A DNA stretch of 64,000 nt from the NCBI RefSeq assembly GCF_004522215.1, contig NZ_SDLR01000002.1, forward strand, positions 186,001-250,000. The letters are read 5' to 3'. The notes below the pieces were generated by a model that saw nothing but the letters and a program-made list of their open reading frames with translations, did no database searches and was not told the DNA's origin. This document shows positions 34,647 to 44,198 of this stretch, one piece after another; within the stretch, counting starts at the first letter, position 1, and each line of letters starts with the position of its first letter. The DNA comes from Ammoniphilus sp. YIM 78166 (lineage in GTDB: Bacteria > Bacillota > Bacilli > Aneurinibacillales > RAOX-1). Both the position numbers and the translations under genes were made by a program.

Positions 34647-34690
34647 AAGCATAATAAATAGTGTGTTACAATGTGGAAGGGGAACTGATT

Positions 34691-35713
34691 ATGATAACAA
34701 AAATTGGGATAAACGGATTCGGACGTATTGGGAGAATGGTATTTAGAAAGGCCATCTCAGATCCTACTATTGAAGTTGTGGCGATTAATGCCAGTTACCC
34801 CGCAGAAACCCTAGCCCATCTAATAAAGTATGACACAATTCACGGAACGATTTCGGACGATATACAAGTTAAGGATAATGCCATTATTGTCAATGGAAAA
34901 GAAACGAAGCTTTTAAGCGACAGGGATCCAAGCAAGCTTCCTTGGGGAGAGCTTGGAGTCGAAGTGGTTGTAGAAGCCACTGGAAAGTTCAGAGATAAAG
35001 AAGGAGCAGGCAAGCATATTGCTGCTGGCGCGAAAAAAGTAGTAATCACCGCTCCTGGTAAAGATGAAGATGTAACGATTGTGATGGGTGTTAATGAACA
35101 AGACTTTGAGTATGATAAGCATACCATTATCTCCAATGCTTCCTGCACAACGAATTGTCTTGCTCCTGTTGCTAAGGTGCTGGATGAAGCGTTTGGGATT
35201 GAATATGGAATGATGACGACAATCCATTCTTATACAAACGATCAGAAGAATTTGGATAATCCTCATAAAGATCTTCGTCGGGCACGCGCATGTGCACAAG
35301 CTATTATTCCAACTACAACAGGAGCTGCCAAGGCTGTTGGTAAGGTGCTTCCTCACCTTCAAGGAAAGTTAAATGGGCTTTCTTTGCGTGTACCTACTCC
35401 TAATGTATCGATCGTTGACCTTGTTGTGAATCTAAAAAAATCAGTCACACTTGATGAAGTTAACCGAGTACTAAAAGAGGCTTCTGAAGGTCCAATGGGC
35501 AAGTATATTGAATATACCGAAGCACCTTTGGTCTCCAGCGACTTTAATGGAAACGAGCACTCCTCCATCGTGGATGGGCTATCTACAATGGTAATGAGTG
35601 AGAAGCAAGTGAAGGTCTTGGTATGGTACGATAACGAATGGGGATATTCTTGCCGTGTCTTAGACTTGGTTAAATTGGTTTCTCAAACCGCTAAGAAAGA
35701 AGTAACTGTATAG
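34691..35713 (+). CDS. gapB: Glyceraldehyde-3-phosphate dehydrogenase, GapB type
   Basis: This 340-aa protein has N-terminal INGFGRIGRM, the GapB-like SYPAETLAHLIKYDTIHG, the catalytic ISNASCTTNC cysteine and the C-terminal WYDNEWGYSCRVLDL. Its strong resemblance to B. subtilis GapB rather than GapA suggests the gluconeogenic, NADP-preferring enzyme that makes glyceraldehyde-3-phosphate from 1,3-bisphosphoglycerate. ATG 34691 follows GAAGGGG; the ORF opens at 34661 but has no better start. Its promoter carries a CcpN-like site. Confidence 0.92.
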   Translation: MITKIGINGFGRIGRMVFRKAISDPTIEVVAINASYPAETLAHLIKYDTIHGTISDDIQVKDNAIIVNGKETKLLSDRDPSKLPWGELGVEVVVEATGKFRDKEGAGKHIAAGAKKVVITAPGKDEDVTIVMGVNEQDFEYDKHTIISNASCTTNCLAPVAKVLDEAFGIEYGMMTTIHSYTNDQKNLDNPHKDLRRARACAQAIIPTTTGAAKAVGKVLPHLQGKLNGLSLRVPTPNVSIVDLVVNLKKSVTLDEVNRVLKEASEGPMGKYIEYTEAPLVSSDFNGNEHSSIVDGLSTMVMSEKQVKVLVWYDNEWGYSCRVLDLVKLVSQTAKKEVTV

Positions 35714-35720
35714 TCATAAT

Positions 35721-35766
35721 TAAGCTGACTCTAAGGGAATAGAACCTTTAGAGTCAGCTTTTTTTG
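35721..35766 (+). terminator. Terminator after gapB
   Basis: AAGCTGACTCTAA and the downstream TTAGAGTCAGCTT form a perfect stem around a short loop, followed by TTTTT. Confidence 0.88.
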
Positions 35767-35886
35767 TTCGAAGAGCAGATCTTAAACGGATTGAAATAAA
35801 TGGATTAGGAAACGATAAAGACAAGGTTGAAAGTCCATTCGAAATCATGGCTGGATGTCGAATCAACATACTCCGTGTCGAAAATC

Positions 35887-35925
35887 TTAACGAAATCTTT
35901 ACAATGTCTTAAAGATAAATCCACA
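35887..35925 (+). promoter_or_regulatory. PhoP box upstream of pstC
   Basis: Four hexamers start exactly 11 bases apart: TTAACG (35887), TTTACA (35898), TTAAAG (35909), TCCACA (35920). All are close to TT(A/T/C)ACA. The 290-base gap 35714-36003 holds this and the gapB terminator, and nothing else was seen. Confidence 0.78.
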
Positions 35926-36003
35926 ATAAAAGCCTAAAATTAGTAATTGAATGTTCGTGTGCATCTAGAATAACAGGTCGTTTAATTAGAAGGAGGAAAC
36001 TAC

Positions 36004-36993
36004 GTGTTAGAAATGGCGACGACTAAGGAAGCCTCTAAGACAGACGAGGATCAGTCCAAAACTACTATGTCCCATGCTTCGACAAGTAACGCTAATCGCG
36101 CTTCAAACATGAAGAAGAAGCCACCCATTAGTGAGAGGATCGTACCTGCTGTACTATTCCTATGTGCCTTAGTCTCAGTGTTAACAACTGTTGGTATCAT
36201 TAGTACATTGTTGTTTGAAACCATCCGCTTTTTTGAAACGGTTAGCATTGTGGAGTTTTTTACCGGCACCCGATGGGCACCACTCTTTCAGCCACAGCAC
36301 TTTGGTATTCTTCCGTTAATCACTGGAACCTTACTGATAACATTCATTGCTAGTCTTGTTGCTGTTCCCATTGGTCTGGCTAGTGCCATTTTTTTAAGTG
36401 AGTACGCCCCACCCAGAGTGAGAAAAATCATAAAACCCATTTTAGAGATCTTAGCGGGAATTCCTACGATCGTATACGGATTCTTTGCTTTAACCTTAGT
36501 TACACCCTTTATTCGGCTAATCCTTCCCCAAACCGATTTTTTTAACGCCTTGAGCGCCGGCATTGTAGTAGGAATCATGATTATTCCTATGGTAGCTTCC
36601 CTTAGTGAGGATGCCATGACGGCTGTTCCGCGAGCATTAAGAGAAGGAGCTCTTGCTCTTGGTGCAACCAAATTAGAAACCTCTATAAAGGTTGTTGTAC
36701 CGGCAGCTCTATCAGGAATTGTGGCTTCTGTCGTGTTGTCTCTGTCAAGAGCTATTGGAGAAACCATGATTGTAACATTAGCTGCTGGAGCGACGCCTAA
36801 GATGGCCTTCAATCCTTTGGAAAGTATTCAAACCATGACTGCATTTATCGTTCAGATCAGCCATGGGGATGCTCCTTTTGGCACGATTGAGTATTATTCA
36901 CTCTACGCTGTCGGAGCTACTCTCTTTGTTATGACACTCATTATGAATCTGTTAGCTCAATATATTTCACGAAAGTATAGGGAGGAATATTAA
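36004..36993 (+). CDS. pstC: Phosphate ABC transporter permease PstC
   Basis: This 329-aa membrane permease has a polar Ser/Thr/Lys-rich N-terminal tail (about 1-42), then six helices and the EAA-type loop ALREGALALGATKLET. Segments FEIVRFFETVSIVEFFTG-type and LAGIPTIVYGFFALTL are typical of PstC. GTG 36004 is preferred, with AAGGAGG six bases before it; ATG 36013 is the alternative. It opens the pstCAB operon, and the stop overlaps the pstA start by one base. There is no pstS in front, unlike most operons. Confidence 0.94.
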   Translation: MLEMATTKEASKTDEDQSKTTMSHASTSNANRASNMKKKPPISERIVPAVLFLCALVSVLTTVGIISTLLFETIRFFETVSIVEFFTGTRWAPLFQPQHFGILPLITGTLLITFIASLVAVPIGLASAIFLSEYAPPRVRKIIKPILEILAGIPTIVYGFFALTLVTPFIRLILPQTDFFNALSAGIVVGIMIIPMVASLSEDAMTAVPRALREGALALGATKLETSIKVVVPAALSGIVASVVLSLSRAIGETMIVTLAAGATPKMAFNPLESIQTMTAFIVQISHGDAPFGTIEYYSLYAVGATLFVMTLIMNLLAQYISRKYREEY

Positions 36994-37868
36994 TGAAATC
37001 TTCCCCAGTGGAAAATAAGCAAATAAGTGCCAGAAAGAAAAAGGATAAAGTTTATAAAGGTTTGTTCTTCGCGGCAACCATGTTTGGTGTTGTTGTATTG
37101 GCCATTCTTATTGTTGATGTCCTCCAAAAAGGGACGGGTGCCCTAAATTGGAACTTTCTTAATAGTTTTCCTTCCCGTTCTCCTGAAAAGGCTGGTCTGA
37201 AATCTGCTCTCTTTGGGACTCTGTGGGTAATCGGCCTTACGGCCCCCATGGCTTTTATTATTGGGGTGGGAACGGCATTGTATCTTGAGGAATATGCAAA
37301 GAAAAACTGGGTGACTAGAGTCATTCAAACCAATATCTCAAATTTGGCTGGCGTGCCCTCTATTGTATACGGTTTGTTAGGATTAACAATATTTGTGCGT
37401 ATGTTTGCGCTGGAGCGAAGTGTTATCGCTGGTGCCTTGACCATGACGCTTTTGATCTTGCCAGTGATCATTGTGGCTTCTCAAGAAGCGCTGCGGAGTG
37501 TTTCTGATTCGCTTCGACATGCATCCTTTGCCCTTGGAGCGACAAAGTGGCAGACTATATTACGGATAATTTTGCCTTCTGCCCTGCCGGGGATTATCAC
37601 CGGAAATATACTAGCCTTATCGCGTGCGATCGGTGAAACGGCTCCACTGGTGGTTGTGGGGGCTGCTGCCTTTATTGCCTTCACGCCTAACAATCCGCTT
37701 GACCCGTTCACTGTACTACCTATACAAATCTATAACTGGGTTTCTAGGCCTCAAGAAGCTTTCCACGCTCTTGCAGCTGGGGGGATTATTGTTTTACTCG
37801 CGGTCTTATTATCGATGAATGCAGTAGCTGTGCTGATACGCAATAAATTCCAGAAAAAGATGGATTAA
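36993..37868 (+). CDS. pstA: Phosphate ABC transporter permease PstA
   Basis: This 291-aa partner permease has six predicted helices, EAA loop [16 protein letters not shown] and the [17 protein letters not shown] segment parallel to that of PstC. The start ATG 36993 shares one base with the pstC stop (TAATG), with AGGGAGG upstream. It forms the inner-membrane channel with PstC. Confidence 0.94.
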   Translation: MKSSPVENKQISARKKKDKVYKGLFFAATMFGVVVLAILIVDVLQKGTGALNWNFLNSFPSRSPEKAGLKSALFGTLWVIGLTAPMAFIIGVGTALYLEEYAKKNWVTRVIQTNISNLAGVPSIVYGLLGLTIFVRMFALERSVIAGALTMTLLILPVIIVASQEALRSVSDSLRHASFALGATKWQTILRIILPSALPGIITGNILALSRAIGETAPLVVVGAAAFIAFTPNNPLDPFTVLPIQIYNWVSRPQEAFHALAAGGIIVLLAVLLSMNAVAVLIRNKFQKKMD

Positions 37869-37879
37869 TGGAGGAACCC

Positions 37880-38647
37880 ATGATTGCTACGAATCAATTT
37901 GTTTTTAATATCGAGAACCTTAATTTATGGTACGGGGAAGACCATGCTTTAAAAAATGTGAATATGAACATTAAGAAAAATGAAGTTACAGCCATCATCG
38001 GTCCATCTGGATGTGGAAAATCAACTCTTCTAAAAACGCTCAACCGAATGGTTGACCTCGTGCCAACTGTCCGAGTGGAAGGAAAAATCAACTACCATGG
38101 CGTCAATATTTATGATCGGGATATCAATTTGGAGCAGTTAAGAACGACGGTGGGAATGGTATTCCAAAAGCCTAATCCTTTCCCCAAGTCGATTTATGAG
38201 AATGTGATTTTTGGACAAAGAATTCATGGTAATAATAAAAAGTCAGAATTGGACCAGATTGTTGAGAAAAGCTTAAAGGGTGTAGCTTTGTGGGATGAGG
38301 TTAAAGATCGTTTACATGAGCCGGCAACGGGTCTTTCTGGCGGTCAACAGCAGAGACTCTGTATTGCACGCTGTATTGCGGTTGAGCCTGATGTTATTCT
38401 TATGGACGAGCCTACTTCTGCGTTAGATCCGATTTCAACGATGAAGATTGAAGAGCTTCTTCATGATCTGAAGGAAAGATTCAGTATTATTATTGTGACT
38501 CATAATATGCAACAAGCCGCTCGTTCTTCAGATAAAACGGCATTTATGCTCACTGGAGAACTAGTTGAATTCGAGAAAACAGAAAAGTTATTTACCAACC
38601 CTACGGACAAGCGGACTGAGGATTATGTTATGGGGCGATTTGGGTGA
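37880..38647 (+). CDS. pstB: Phosphate ABC transporter ATP-binding protein PstB
   Basis: This 255-aa ABC ATPase energises PstCA. It has the Walker A motif GPSGCGKST, the Q-loop [12 protein letters not shown], the signature [13 protein letters not shown], the Walker [13 protein letters not shown] and the switch histidine in [13 protein letters not shown] 37880 is chosen because GGAGG lies 5 bases before it. ATG 37868, which overlaps the pstA stop, has no site of its own and would only add four residues. Confidence 0.95.
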   Translation: MIATNQFVFNIENLNLWYGEDHALKNVNMNIKKNEVTAIIGPSGCGKSTLLKTLNRMVDLVPTVRVEGKINYHGVNIYDRDINLEQLRTTVGMVFQKPNPFPKSIYENVIFGQRIHGNNKKSELDQIVEKSLKGVALWDEVKDRLHEPATGLSGGQQQRLCIARCIAVEPDVILMDEPTSALDPISTMKIEELLHDLKERFSIIIVTHNMQQAARSSDKTAFMLTGELVEFEKTEKLFTNPTDKRTEDYVMGRFG

Positions 38648-38655
38648 TATATTCA

Positions 38656-38695
38656 TTAAAAAGCAGGGAATCAAACGATTCTCTGTTTTTTTTAT
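38656..38695 (+). terminator. Terminator after pstB
   Basis: GCAGGGAATC and GATTCTCTG pair around AAAC, followed by a run of eight T. It separates pstCAB from pstS. Confidence 0.82.
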
Positions 38696-38707
38696 CATAC
38701 TTCGATC

Positions 38708-38746
38708 TTAACATTTTCTTTACAATAAACTCATATCCAATCAACA
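38708..38746 (+). promoter_or_regulatory. PhoP box upstream of pstS
   Basis: Four hexamers start exactly 11 bases apart: TTAACA (38708), TTTACA (38719), CTCATA (38730), TCAACA (38741). Three fit TT(A/T/C)ACA or nearly so. It gives pstS its own PhoP-controlled promoter. Confidence 0.78.
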
Positions 38747-38820
38747 AATTTAAATTATTATATTACTTGTCTTAGGAAAAGATATAAACAAACCAAACAA
38801 AAAGTGGAGGTTTTAACATC

Positions 38821-39801
38821 GTGAAATCTTTGAAAAAGTCTGGGATATTAATGTCAACCCTATTGCTTGCATTTTCTATAATGACCGGTTGTGGCGGAAC
38901 CCAACAACCGGGCGGTGCTGAACAACCTGCACCTGGAGAACAACCAGCTCAGGAAAGCACTCTAAGCGGGACTGTGCTGATTGACGGATCTTCTACTGTA
39001 TTTCCTATTACGGAAGCTGTTGCAGAAGAATTCCAAGCTGCTAATCCAAATGTCCGTGTAACCGTTGGAGTTTCCGGTACGGGTGGTGGATTTAAGAAGT
39101 TTGTTCCAGGTGAAATTGATATCAATAATGCTTCTAGAAAAATTAAAGACAATGAAGTTGAAGGAATAAAAGCTAACGGCTTTGAAGCGATCGAAGTTCC
39201 TATCGCCTTTGATGGGATTTCTGTAGTAGTCAACCCTGCTAACGATTGGGTAGATTATCTTACGGTGGAAGAGTTAAGCAAGATCTGGGCTCCAGACAGC
39301 ACGGTTAAAACTTGGTCTGAAGTGCGTGAGGGATGGCCTGCAGAAGAAATTAAACTATACGGTCCAGGAACGGATTCGGGAACCTTCGGGTACTTTACTG
39401 AAGTAGTAAATGGAAAAGAAGGAGCAAGCCGCTCTGACTATACGGCTTCTGAAGACGATAATGTATTAGTCCAAGGTGTTACTGGCGATAAAAATGCGCT
39501 TGGATATTTCGGATTTGCTTACTATCAAGAAAACAGCACTAAGATGAAGGCTGTACCAATCAAGGCTACAGCAGATGCACCGGCAGTTGAACCAACTCAT
39601 GAAACAATCAATGATGGAACCTATACTCCATTCTCCCGTGAATTGTATATGTACGTGAGCAGCAAGTCTCTTGCAGACAAGCCAGAAATCAAAGCTTTTG
39701 CACAGTTCTACTTGGATCATGCTGCTGAAATGGCTGAGTTAGTTGGTTATGTTGCAATGCCAGCTGAACGTTATGAAGAAGCTAAAAAATTAGTTCAATA
39801 A
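38821..39801 (+). CDS. pstS: Phosphate-binding lipoprotein PstS
   Basis: This 326-aa solute-binding lipoprotein has a signal peptide with lipobox MTGC (Cys24), a Gln/Pro/Glu-rich linker (about 27-46), and a PBP fold with the phosphate loop [17 protein letters not shown] and the [10 protein letters not shown] segment. The start GTG 38821 follows GTGGAGG. It is the last gene of the pst set, with its own PhoP box and terminator, where it would normally be first. Confidence 0.95.
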   Translation: MKSLKKSGILMSTLLLAFSIMTGCGGTQQPGGAEQPAPGEQPAQESTLSGTVLIDGSSTVFPITEAVAEEFQAANPNVRVTVGVSGTGGGFKKFVPGEIDINNASRKIKDNEVEGIKANGFEAIEVPIAFDGISVVVNPANDWVDYLTVEELSKIWAPDSTVKTWSEVREGWPAEEIKLYGPGTDSGTFGYFTEVVNGKEGASRSDYTASEDDNVLVQGVTGDKNALGYFGFAYYQENSTKMKAVPIKATADAPAVEPTHETINDGTYTPFSRELYMYVSSKSLADKPEIKAFAQFYLDHAAEMAELVGYVAMPAERYEEAKKLVQ

Positions 39802-39806
39802 TACGC

Positions 39807-39840
39807 CGAACAAGTCCAACACCTGTTGGACTTGTTTTGT
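39807..39840 (+). terminator. Terminator after pstS
   Basis: AACAAGTCCAACA and TGTTGGACTTGTT form a perfect 13-bp stem around CC, followed by TTG TTTTG. Confidence 0.9.
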
Positions 39841-39913
39841 TTTGTGATAAGATATGAATACTAGGAAATTGATAGATGCATGCAGCATCTATACGATGGG
39901 GAGATGATGAGTC

Positions 39914-40384
39914 GTGCGTTGTCCATCTTGTCAGCATAATGGGACTCGCGTGTTGGATTCACGGCCAGTGAATGAGGCCAAGTCCATTCGACGAAGAAGA
40001 GAGTGCGAGGCTTGCAATTATCGGTTTACGACCTTTGAGACTGTGGAAGAAACGCCTCTTTTAGTCATAAAAAAGGACGGAGCAAGAGAAGAGTTCAGCA
40101 GAGAAAAAATCTTGCGAGGTATTGTAAGAGCCTGTGAGAAAAGACCGGTAGCTTTAGATACCTTAGATGGTATTGTCGACAGAATCGGTCAGGAGTTAAG
40201 GGGTTCTGGTAAGGTTGAAATCCAGAGTAAGGATATAGGAGAATTAGTCATGAAAGCCCTATATGATGTGGATGAAGTGGCTTATGTGCGTTTTGCCTCC
40301 GTTTACCGGCAGTTCAAAGACATTAACGTATTCATTAAAGAACTTGAGGATCTACTAGGGAATAATCGCAAAACCACTTCTTGA
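39914..40384 (+). CDS. nrdR: Transcriptional repressor NrdR
   Basis: This 156-aa ribonucleotide-reductase regulator has an N-terminal zinc ribbon (Cys pairs in CPSCQ and CEACNY) with the RRRREC basic stretch, then an ATP-cone domain (about 49-136). GTG 39914 follows GGGAGATGA. It is in its usual place before dnaB. Reductase genes, where the NrdR boxes would lie, are not in this window. Confidence 0.95.
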   Translation: MRCPSCQHNGTRVLDSRPVNEAKSIRRRRECEACNYRFTTFETVEETPLLVIKKDGAREEFSREKILRGIVRACEKRPVALDTLDGIVDRIGQELRGSGKVEIQSKDIGELVMKALYDVDEVAYVRFASVYRQFKDINVFIKELEDLLGNNRKTTS

Positions 40385-40457
40385 AATTATTTCGTATGGT
40401 GAATCTTTTCCCTAATGATATAATGAATAGATCAAGAGATAAGGGAGTTAAGGATGA

Positions 40458-41906
40458 ATGGGGTTTACTTGGAAAGAAATCGCTCCTAACGACCATTATT
40501 CTGTCGCCATGTCTAGTGAAATGAGTTCAGCGGAACTCATCTCTCTTACTCAATTATATCAGCCTATTATAGGAACACTTGCGGTTAGTTTATTTATGAC
40601 TCTTTACCATGAGAGGCTGTTATATGTGCAAGAGGCAAGTTGGAGCAACCATCGAGGACTTATGAGCTTAATGGGACAGTCTTTGGATCAGATTCTTAGA
40701 GCTCGAGAACACTTGGAGGCCATTGGATTATTGCGAACGGTGAAGGTGGAACAAGGACAGGGAAACCGTCATTATGAATATATCCTTCAAAAGCCTATAA
40801 GTGCCTCAGCCTTTTTTCGCGATGATATGTTAAGTATTATCCTTCTTAATCGAGTAGGGAAGGTCAAATATGAGCATCTTCGCAAGCAGTTTCTTGGACC
40901 TTCTTATCCAGGTGTAGCTCAAGGAATACGGACCGAAATGACCAAAAGCTTTGATGAGGTGTTTCACAGTATATCTCCTTCAGAGATTAATATTCTGCCG
41001 GGTTCAGAATCCCAGCAATTCCTTCAGCAGATGGAGGAAAAATATCCTGCTTATCAAGCGGAAAAGGTGGAACCAACGTCTTCTCTTGTTCTTAAACAGG
41101 GAGATCCTGATTTTGACTTTCTAGAAGCATCTCTTCCAAAGTTCGTACAAAAGAGGAAGCTTAATCTGGATCAAAAAGGGGCACTAAGAGAGCTAGCTTT
41201 CTTTTACCTTTTGGATGACATGCAGTTATCTTATTTTCTTCAAGATCCCTTTATTTATATAGACGATAATGAGCTGGATATCGAGCGCTTAAGAAAATTA
41301 GTCAAAGACAGCTATACATCGCAGCACCAAGGGCAGCTTCCTAGCATCCGTACGGCAAGCGCTAGGCAGGATGAAACATCAAAACCCTCAGCCAAGCCGC
41401 CGATTGAAGAAGAGCATAAAGAAGCGCTAAACCGCTTATCCCCGATTGTGCTGTTAGAACAGTACCAAGGCGGAAGTAAAGTGTCACCGGCGGACCTTAA
41501 GATTGTAGATGAGCTAACCAGTAACTATAATCTACAGCCTGGTGTCATTAATGTATTGCTTGAATATGTGATGCTGACTAATAATAAGCAGCTGCCCCCA
41601 GCCTTAATTTATAAGATTGCCACACACTGGAAACGCCTAGACATTCGAACGGTAGATCAAGCTAAAGAGCAAGCGAAACAGCTATACCAAAATTTGAAGT
41701 CGCGAAACACGAAGCCAGAAACACCAACAAAGACCCCCGCAGTAAAGCGCAACGGGTGGAATACGAACACCAACACCAAGAAGGATGAACTTCCTGAATG
41801 GGTAGAAAAGCAAATCAAGGCCACACCTAAAGAACAGGAAGAATTGGACGAAGAACAGAAAAAGCAAGCACAAGAGCTCTTAAGAGCGCTTGGTGAACTT
41901 GATTAA
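40458..41906 (+). CDS. dnaB: Replication initiation and membrane attachment protein DnaB
   Basis: This 482-aa Bacillales-specific primosome protein of the DnaB/DnaD family (not the E. coli helicase) has an N-terminal winged-helix-like region (about 10-115), a central linker with helical segments and a C-terminal DDBH2-like domain (about 305-395). The tail is lysine-rich (about 400-482), with a Thr/Asn/Lys linker. It works with DnaI and DnaD to load the DnaC helicase. ATG 40458 follows AAGGATGA. dnaI follows after 12 bases. Confidence 0.93.
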   Translation: MGFTWKEIAPNDHYSVAMSSEMSSAELISLTQLYQPIIGTLAVSLFMTLYHERLLYVQEASWSNHRGLMSLMGQSLDQILRAREHLEAIGLLRTVKVEQGQGNRHYEYILQKPISASAFFRDDMLSIILLNRVGKVKYEHLRKQFLGPSYPGVAQGIRTEMTKSFDEVFHSISPSEINILPGSESQQFLQQMEEKYPAYQAEKVEPTSSLVLKQGDPDFDFLEASLPKFVQKRKLNLDQKGALRELAFFYLLDDMQLSYFLQDPFIYIDDNELDIERLRKLVKDSYTSQHQGQLPSIRTASARQDETSKPSAKPPIEEEHKEALNRLSPIVLLEQYQGGSKVSPADLKIVDELTSNYNLQPGVINVLLEYVMLTNNKQLPPALIYKIATHWKRLDIRTVDQAKEQAKQLYQNLKSRNTKPETPTKTPAVKRNGWNTNTNTKKDELPEWVEKQIKATPKEQEELDEEQKKQAQELLRALGELD

Positions 41907-41918
41907 GGAGGGGTTCAA

Positions 41919-42872
41919 ATGGAGTCCGTAAGTAAAACCCTATCCAATCTGAAATGGAAGAAACCGATGGGCATTCCTTCTCTTGAAGAGCTGCAGAGGC
42001 ATATCTTTAGACATCCTATGATCCTTTCTTTCCAACAGGAAAATCCAGATGTTACGATCGAGATGCTGGAACGATCGATGGTCAAGCTAGATCAAGCGAT
42101 AGCCGAGGATTCGCACTGCCAGGTCTGTACTGGGCTAGACGGCTGCCCCAATATGATAAAAGGACATTGCGCGAAGCTAACCAAGTCGCTCTCCTATATA
42201 GAAACGATCTTTACACCCTGTTCGAAATGGAATGCTTACCAAGAGCAAAAGAGTAGAGAGAAGTTAATTAAATCCCATTACATTCCTAAGGATGTATTGG
42301 CTGCAAGCTTTCAACATTTTGTTCAGGATCCACAGCGGTTTGATGCTTTTCGAGGTCTTATGGAATTTTGCCTTAAGGTTGAACCAGGTAGCAAAGCTCA
42401 GAAAATGAAAGGGATCTATCTCTATGGTCCGCTTGGGGTAGGGAAAAGTTATTTACTGGCTGCCACGGCTAGAAAATTAGCTAGCCGAGGAATATCTACT
42501 TTAATGGTTTATACACCAGATTTTTTCCGTGAGGTAAAAGAATCGTTGCAAGACCATTCGCTTCAGAACAAGCTGGATGCATTAAAAAAAGTTCCCGTAC
42601 TCATCTTGGATGATATTGGAGCCGAATCGCTATCTCCGTGGGCGAGAGACGAGGTATTAGGAGCTATCCTTCAGTATCGGATATCCGAGAATCTGCCAAT
42701 CCTATATTCCTCTAATTATAATTACACGCTGTTAGAGGAGCATTTATCTCATTCAGCTAAAGGCGGAATAGAGATCATGAAGGCGAAGCGAATTATGGAG
42801 CGAATTATTCATTATACCGAAGCCTATTTTGTTGACGGTTTAAATCGGAGAATGGAAAGGGAGGGTTCATGA
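41919..42872 (+). CDS. dnaI: Primosomal helicase loader DnaI
   Basis: This 317-aa AAA+ ATPase has an N-terminal zinc-binding domain (Cys-rich CQVCTGLDGC with CAKL, about 68-90) and a C-terminal ATPase with Walker A GPLGVGKS (about 170-177), Walker B LILDDIGAES and a later sensor-type arginine region. It loads the replicative helicase with DnaB. AAGGAGG lies just upstream of ATG 41919. Its stop overlaps the mqnC start. Confidence 0.94.
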   Translation: MESVSKTLSNLKWKKPMGIPSLEELQRHIFRHPMILSFQQENPDVTIEMLERSMVKLDQAIAEDSHCQVCTGLDGCPNMIKGHCAKLTKSLSYIETIFTPCSKWNAYQEQKSREKLIKSHYIPKDVLAASFQHFVQDPQRFDAFRGLMEFCLKVEPGSKAQKMKGIYLYGPLGVGKSYLLAATARKLASRGISTLMVYTPDFFREVKESLQDHSLQNKLDALKKVPVLILDDIGAESLSPWARDEVLGAILQYRISENLPILYSSNYNYTLLEEHLSHSAKGGIEIMKAKRIMERIIHYTEAYFVDGLNRRMEREGS

Positions 42873-43981
42873 TGACTATTGATCACATTCTCGATCGGGC
42901 GCTTCAGGGAGAAAGGCTGACGTTAGAAGATGGCGTACGGCTTTATGAAAGCACCGAAATCGAGAAACTGGGCCATGCTGCCAATGAGATAATGAAAAGG
43001 TGGCATCCTGAGCCGATTACGACGTTTGTGATTGGACGAAATATTAATTATACCAATATTTGCGATACGTATTGCCGTTTTTGTGCTTTTTATCGCCCGC
43101 CGGGGCATGCTGAAGGGTATGTACTCAGCGATGAGGAAATCCTCCAAAAAATCCAGGAGACGGTGGATGTGAACGGAACAGAGATCCTCATGCAAGGAGG
43201 CACTCATCCAGGTCTTAAGCTAGATTATTATACGAATCTGTTACGCAAGATCAAGCAGCATTTTCCTGCGATTCAGATGCATTCGCTGTCCGTCGCTGAA
43301 ATTGTAAGAATTGCTGAGGTTTCTGATCTCTCCGTTGAGACGGTTCTTCGCGAGCTTCACGCGGCAGGTCTTGATTCCCTACCGGGAGCGGGAGCTGAAA
43401 TTCTCGATGACCGTACGCGCATGAAGATCAGCCGTAAGAAGGGTTCATGGAAAGAATGGATTGATGTAATGAAAACAGCGAATCGCGTTGGTCTGCATAC
43501 GACTGCCACAATGGTTATTGGATTTGGGGAATCCTATGAGGAACGCGTGCTTTCTCTGCTTCGCATTCGTGAAGCACAGGATGAAACCAAGGGCTTCAAA
43601 GCGTTTATTTCTTGGACTTTCCAACCAGACAATACGAACCTTAAAGCAGAAAAGGTTCATCCTGACGAATATCTGAAAACCGTCGCGATCAGTCGACTAA
43701 TGCTCGATAATATTGCTAATTTCCAATCCTCTTGGGTAACCATGGGACCAGAGATAGGAAAAAAATCTTTAGATTTCGGCTGTAATGATTTCGGGTCCAC
43801 CATGATGGAGGAAAACGTGGTTTCCGCGGCAGCTTGCACCTTTAAAGTAAATACAAACGAAATCCTTCGCTTAATTCGTGAAGCAGGTAAAATTCCAGCG
43901 CAACGAAATACGAAGTATGAGACTTTACGTTTGTTTAAAGAAGGGGAATCAGCAGAAAGTGATTTTGTTATGCAAAACTAA
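42869..43981 (+). CDS. mqnC: Cyclic dehypoxanthinyl futalosine synthase MqnC
   Basis: This 370-aa radical SAM enzyme has CxxxCxxC with Cys65, Cys69 and Cys72 (CDTYCRFC), followed by the SAM-binding regions and SLSVAEIVRIAE and DSLPGAGAEILDDRTR, which are typical of MqnC. It performs the cyclisation step of the futalosine route to menaquinone, in place of the MenFDHCEB route of B. subtilis. Start: ATG 42869 overlaps dnaI (ATGA). The other futalosine genes are not in the window. Confidence 0.9.
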   Translation: MMTIDHILDRALQGERLTLEDGVRLYESTEIEKLGHAANEIMKRWHPEPITTFVIGRNINYTNICDTYCRFCAFYRPPGHAEGYVLSDEEILQKIQETVDVNGTEILMQGGTHPGLKLDYYTNLLRKIKQHFPAIQMHSLSVAEIVRIAEVSDLSVETVLRELHAAGLDSLPGAGAEILDDRTRMKISRKKGSWKEWIDVMKTANRVGLHTTATMVIGFGESYEERVLSLLRIREAQDETKGFKAFISWTFQPDNTNLKAEKVHPDEYLKTVAISRLMLDNIANFQSSWVTMGPEIGKKSLDFGCNDFGSTMMEENVVSAAACTFKVNTNEILRLIREAGKIPAQRNTKYETLRLFKEGESAESDFVMQN

Positions 43982-44002
43982 TCCCGAAACTGGGGGGAGA
44001 GC

Positions 44003-44119
44003 ATGAGCTGGGGATTTCTAGTGTTTACTCAAGTTGTCATTGCCCTAGCTGTTCTTGGCCTTATCGGTTGGTCGGCTGTTGTCGTCGTTCGTTCGCTTAC
44101 CAATAAAAATAGAAAATAG
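44003..44119 (+). CDS. 38-aa single-TM small membrane protein
   Basis: MSWGFLVFTQVVIALAVLGL opens a frame with one strong membrane helix (about residues 6-30) and a basic tail RSLTNKNRK. GGGGGGAGAGC lies just upstream of ATG 44003. It is 21 bases after mqnC, so possibly co-transcribed. No family was recognised. Confidence 0.65.
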   Translation: MSWGFLVFTQVVIALAVLGLIGWSAVVVVRSLTNKNRK

Positions 44120-44137
44120 GTATATCTCGTAGAAATA

Positions 44138-44183
44138 GAGGACATAATGGGGGTGAAGACGAAGCTTCACGATTATGTTTCTC
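44138..44183 (+). terminator. Stem-loop after the 38-aa gene (possible terminator)
   Basis: GACATAAT and ATTATGTT pair outside GTGAAG/CTTCAC around ACGAAG, followed by pyrimidines without a clean T-run. A stronger terminator follows at 44199. Confidence 0.45.
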
Positions 44184-44198
44184 TCTCCCTTTTACCAA

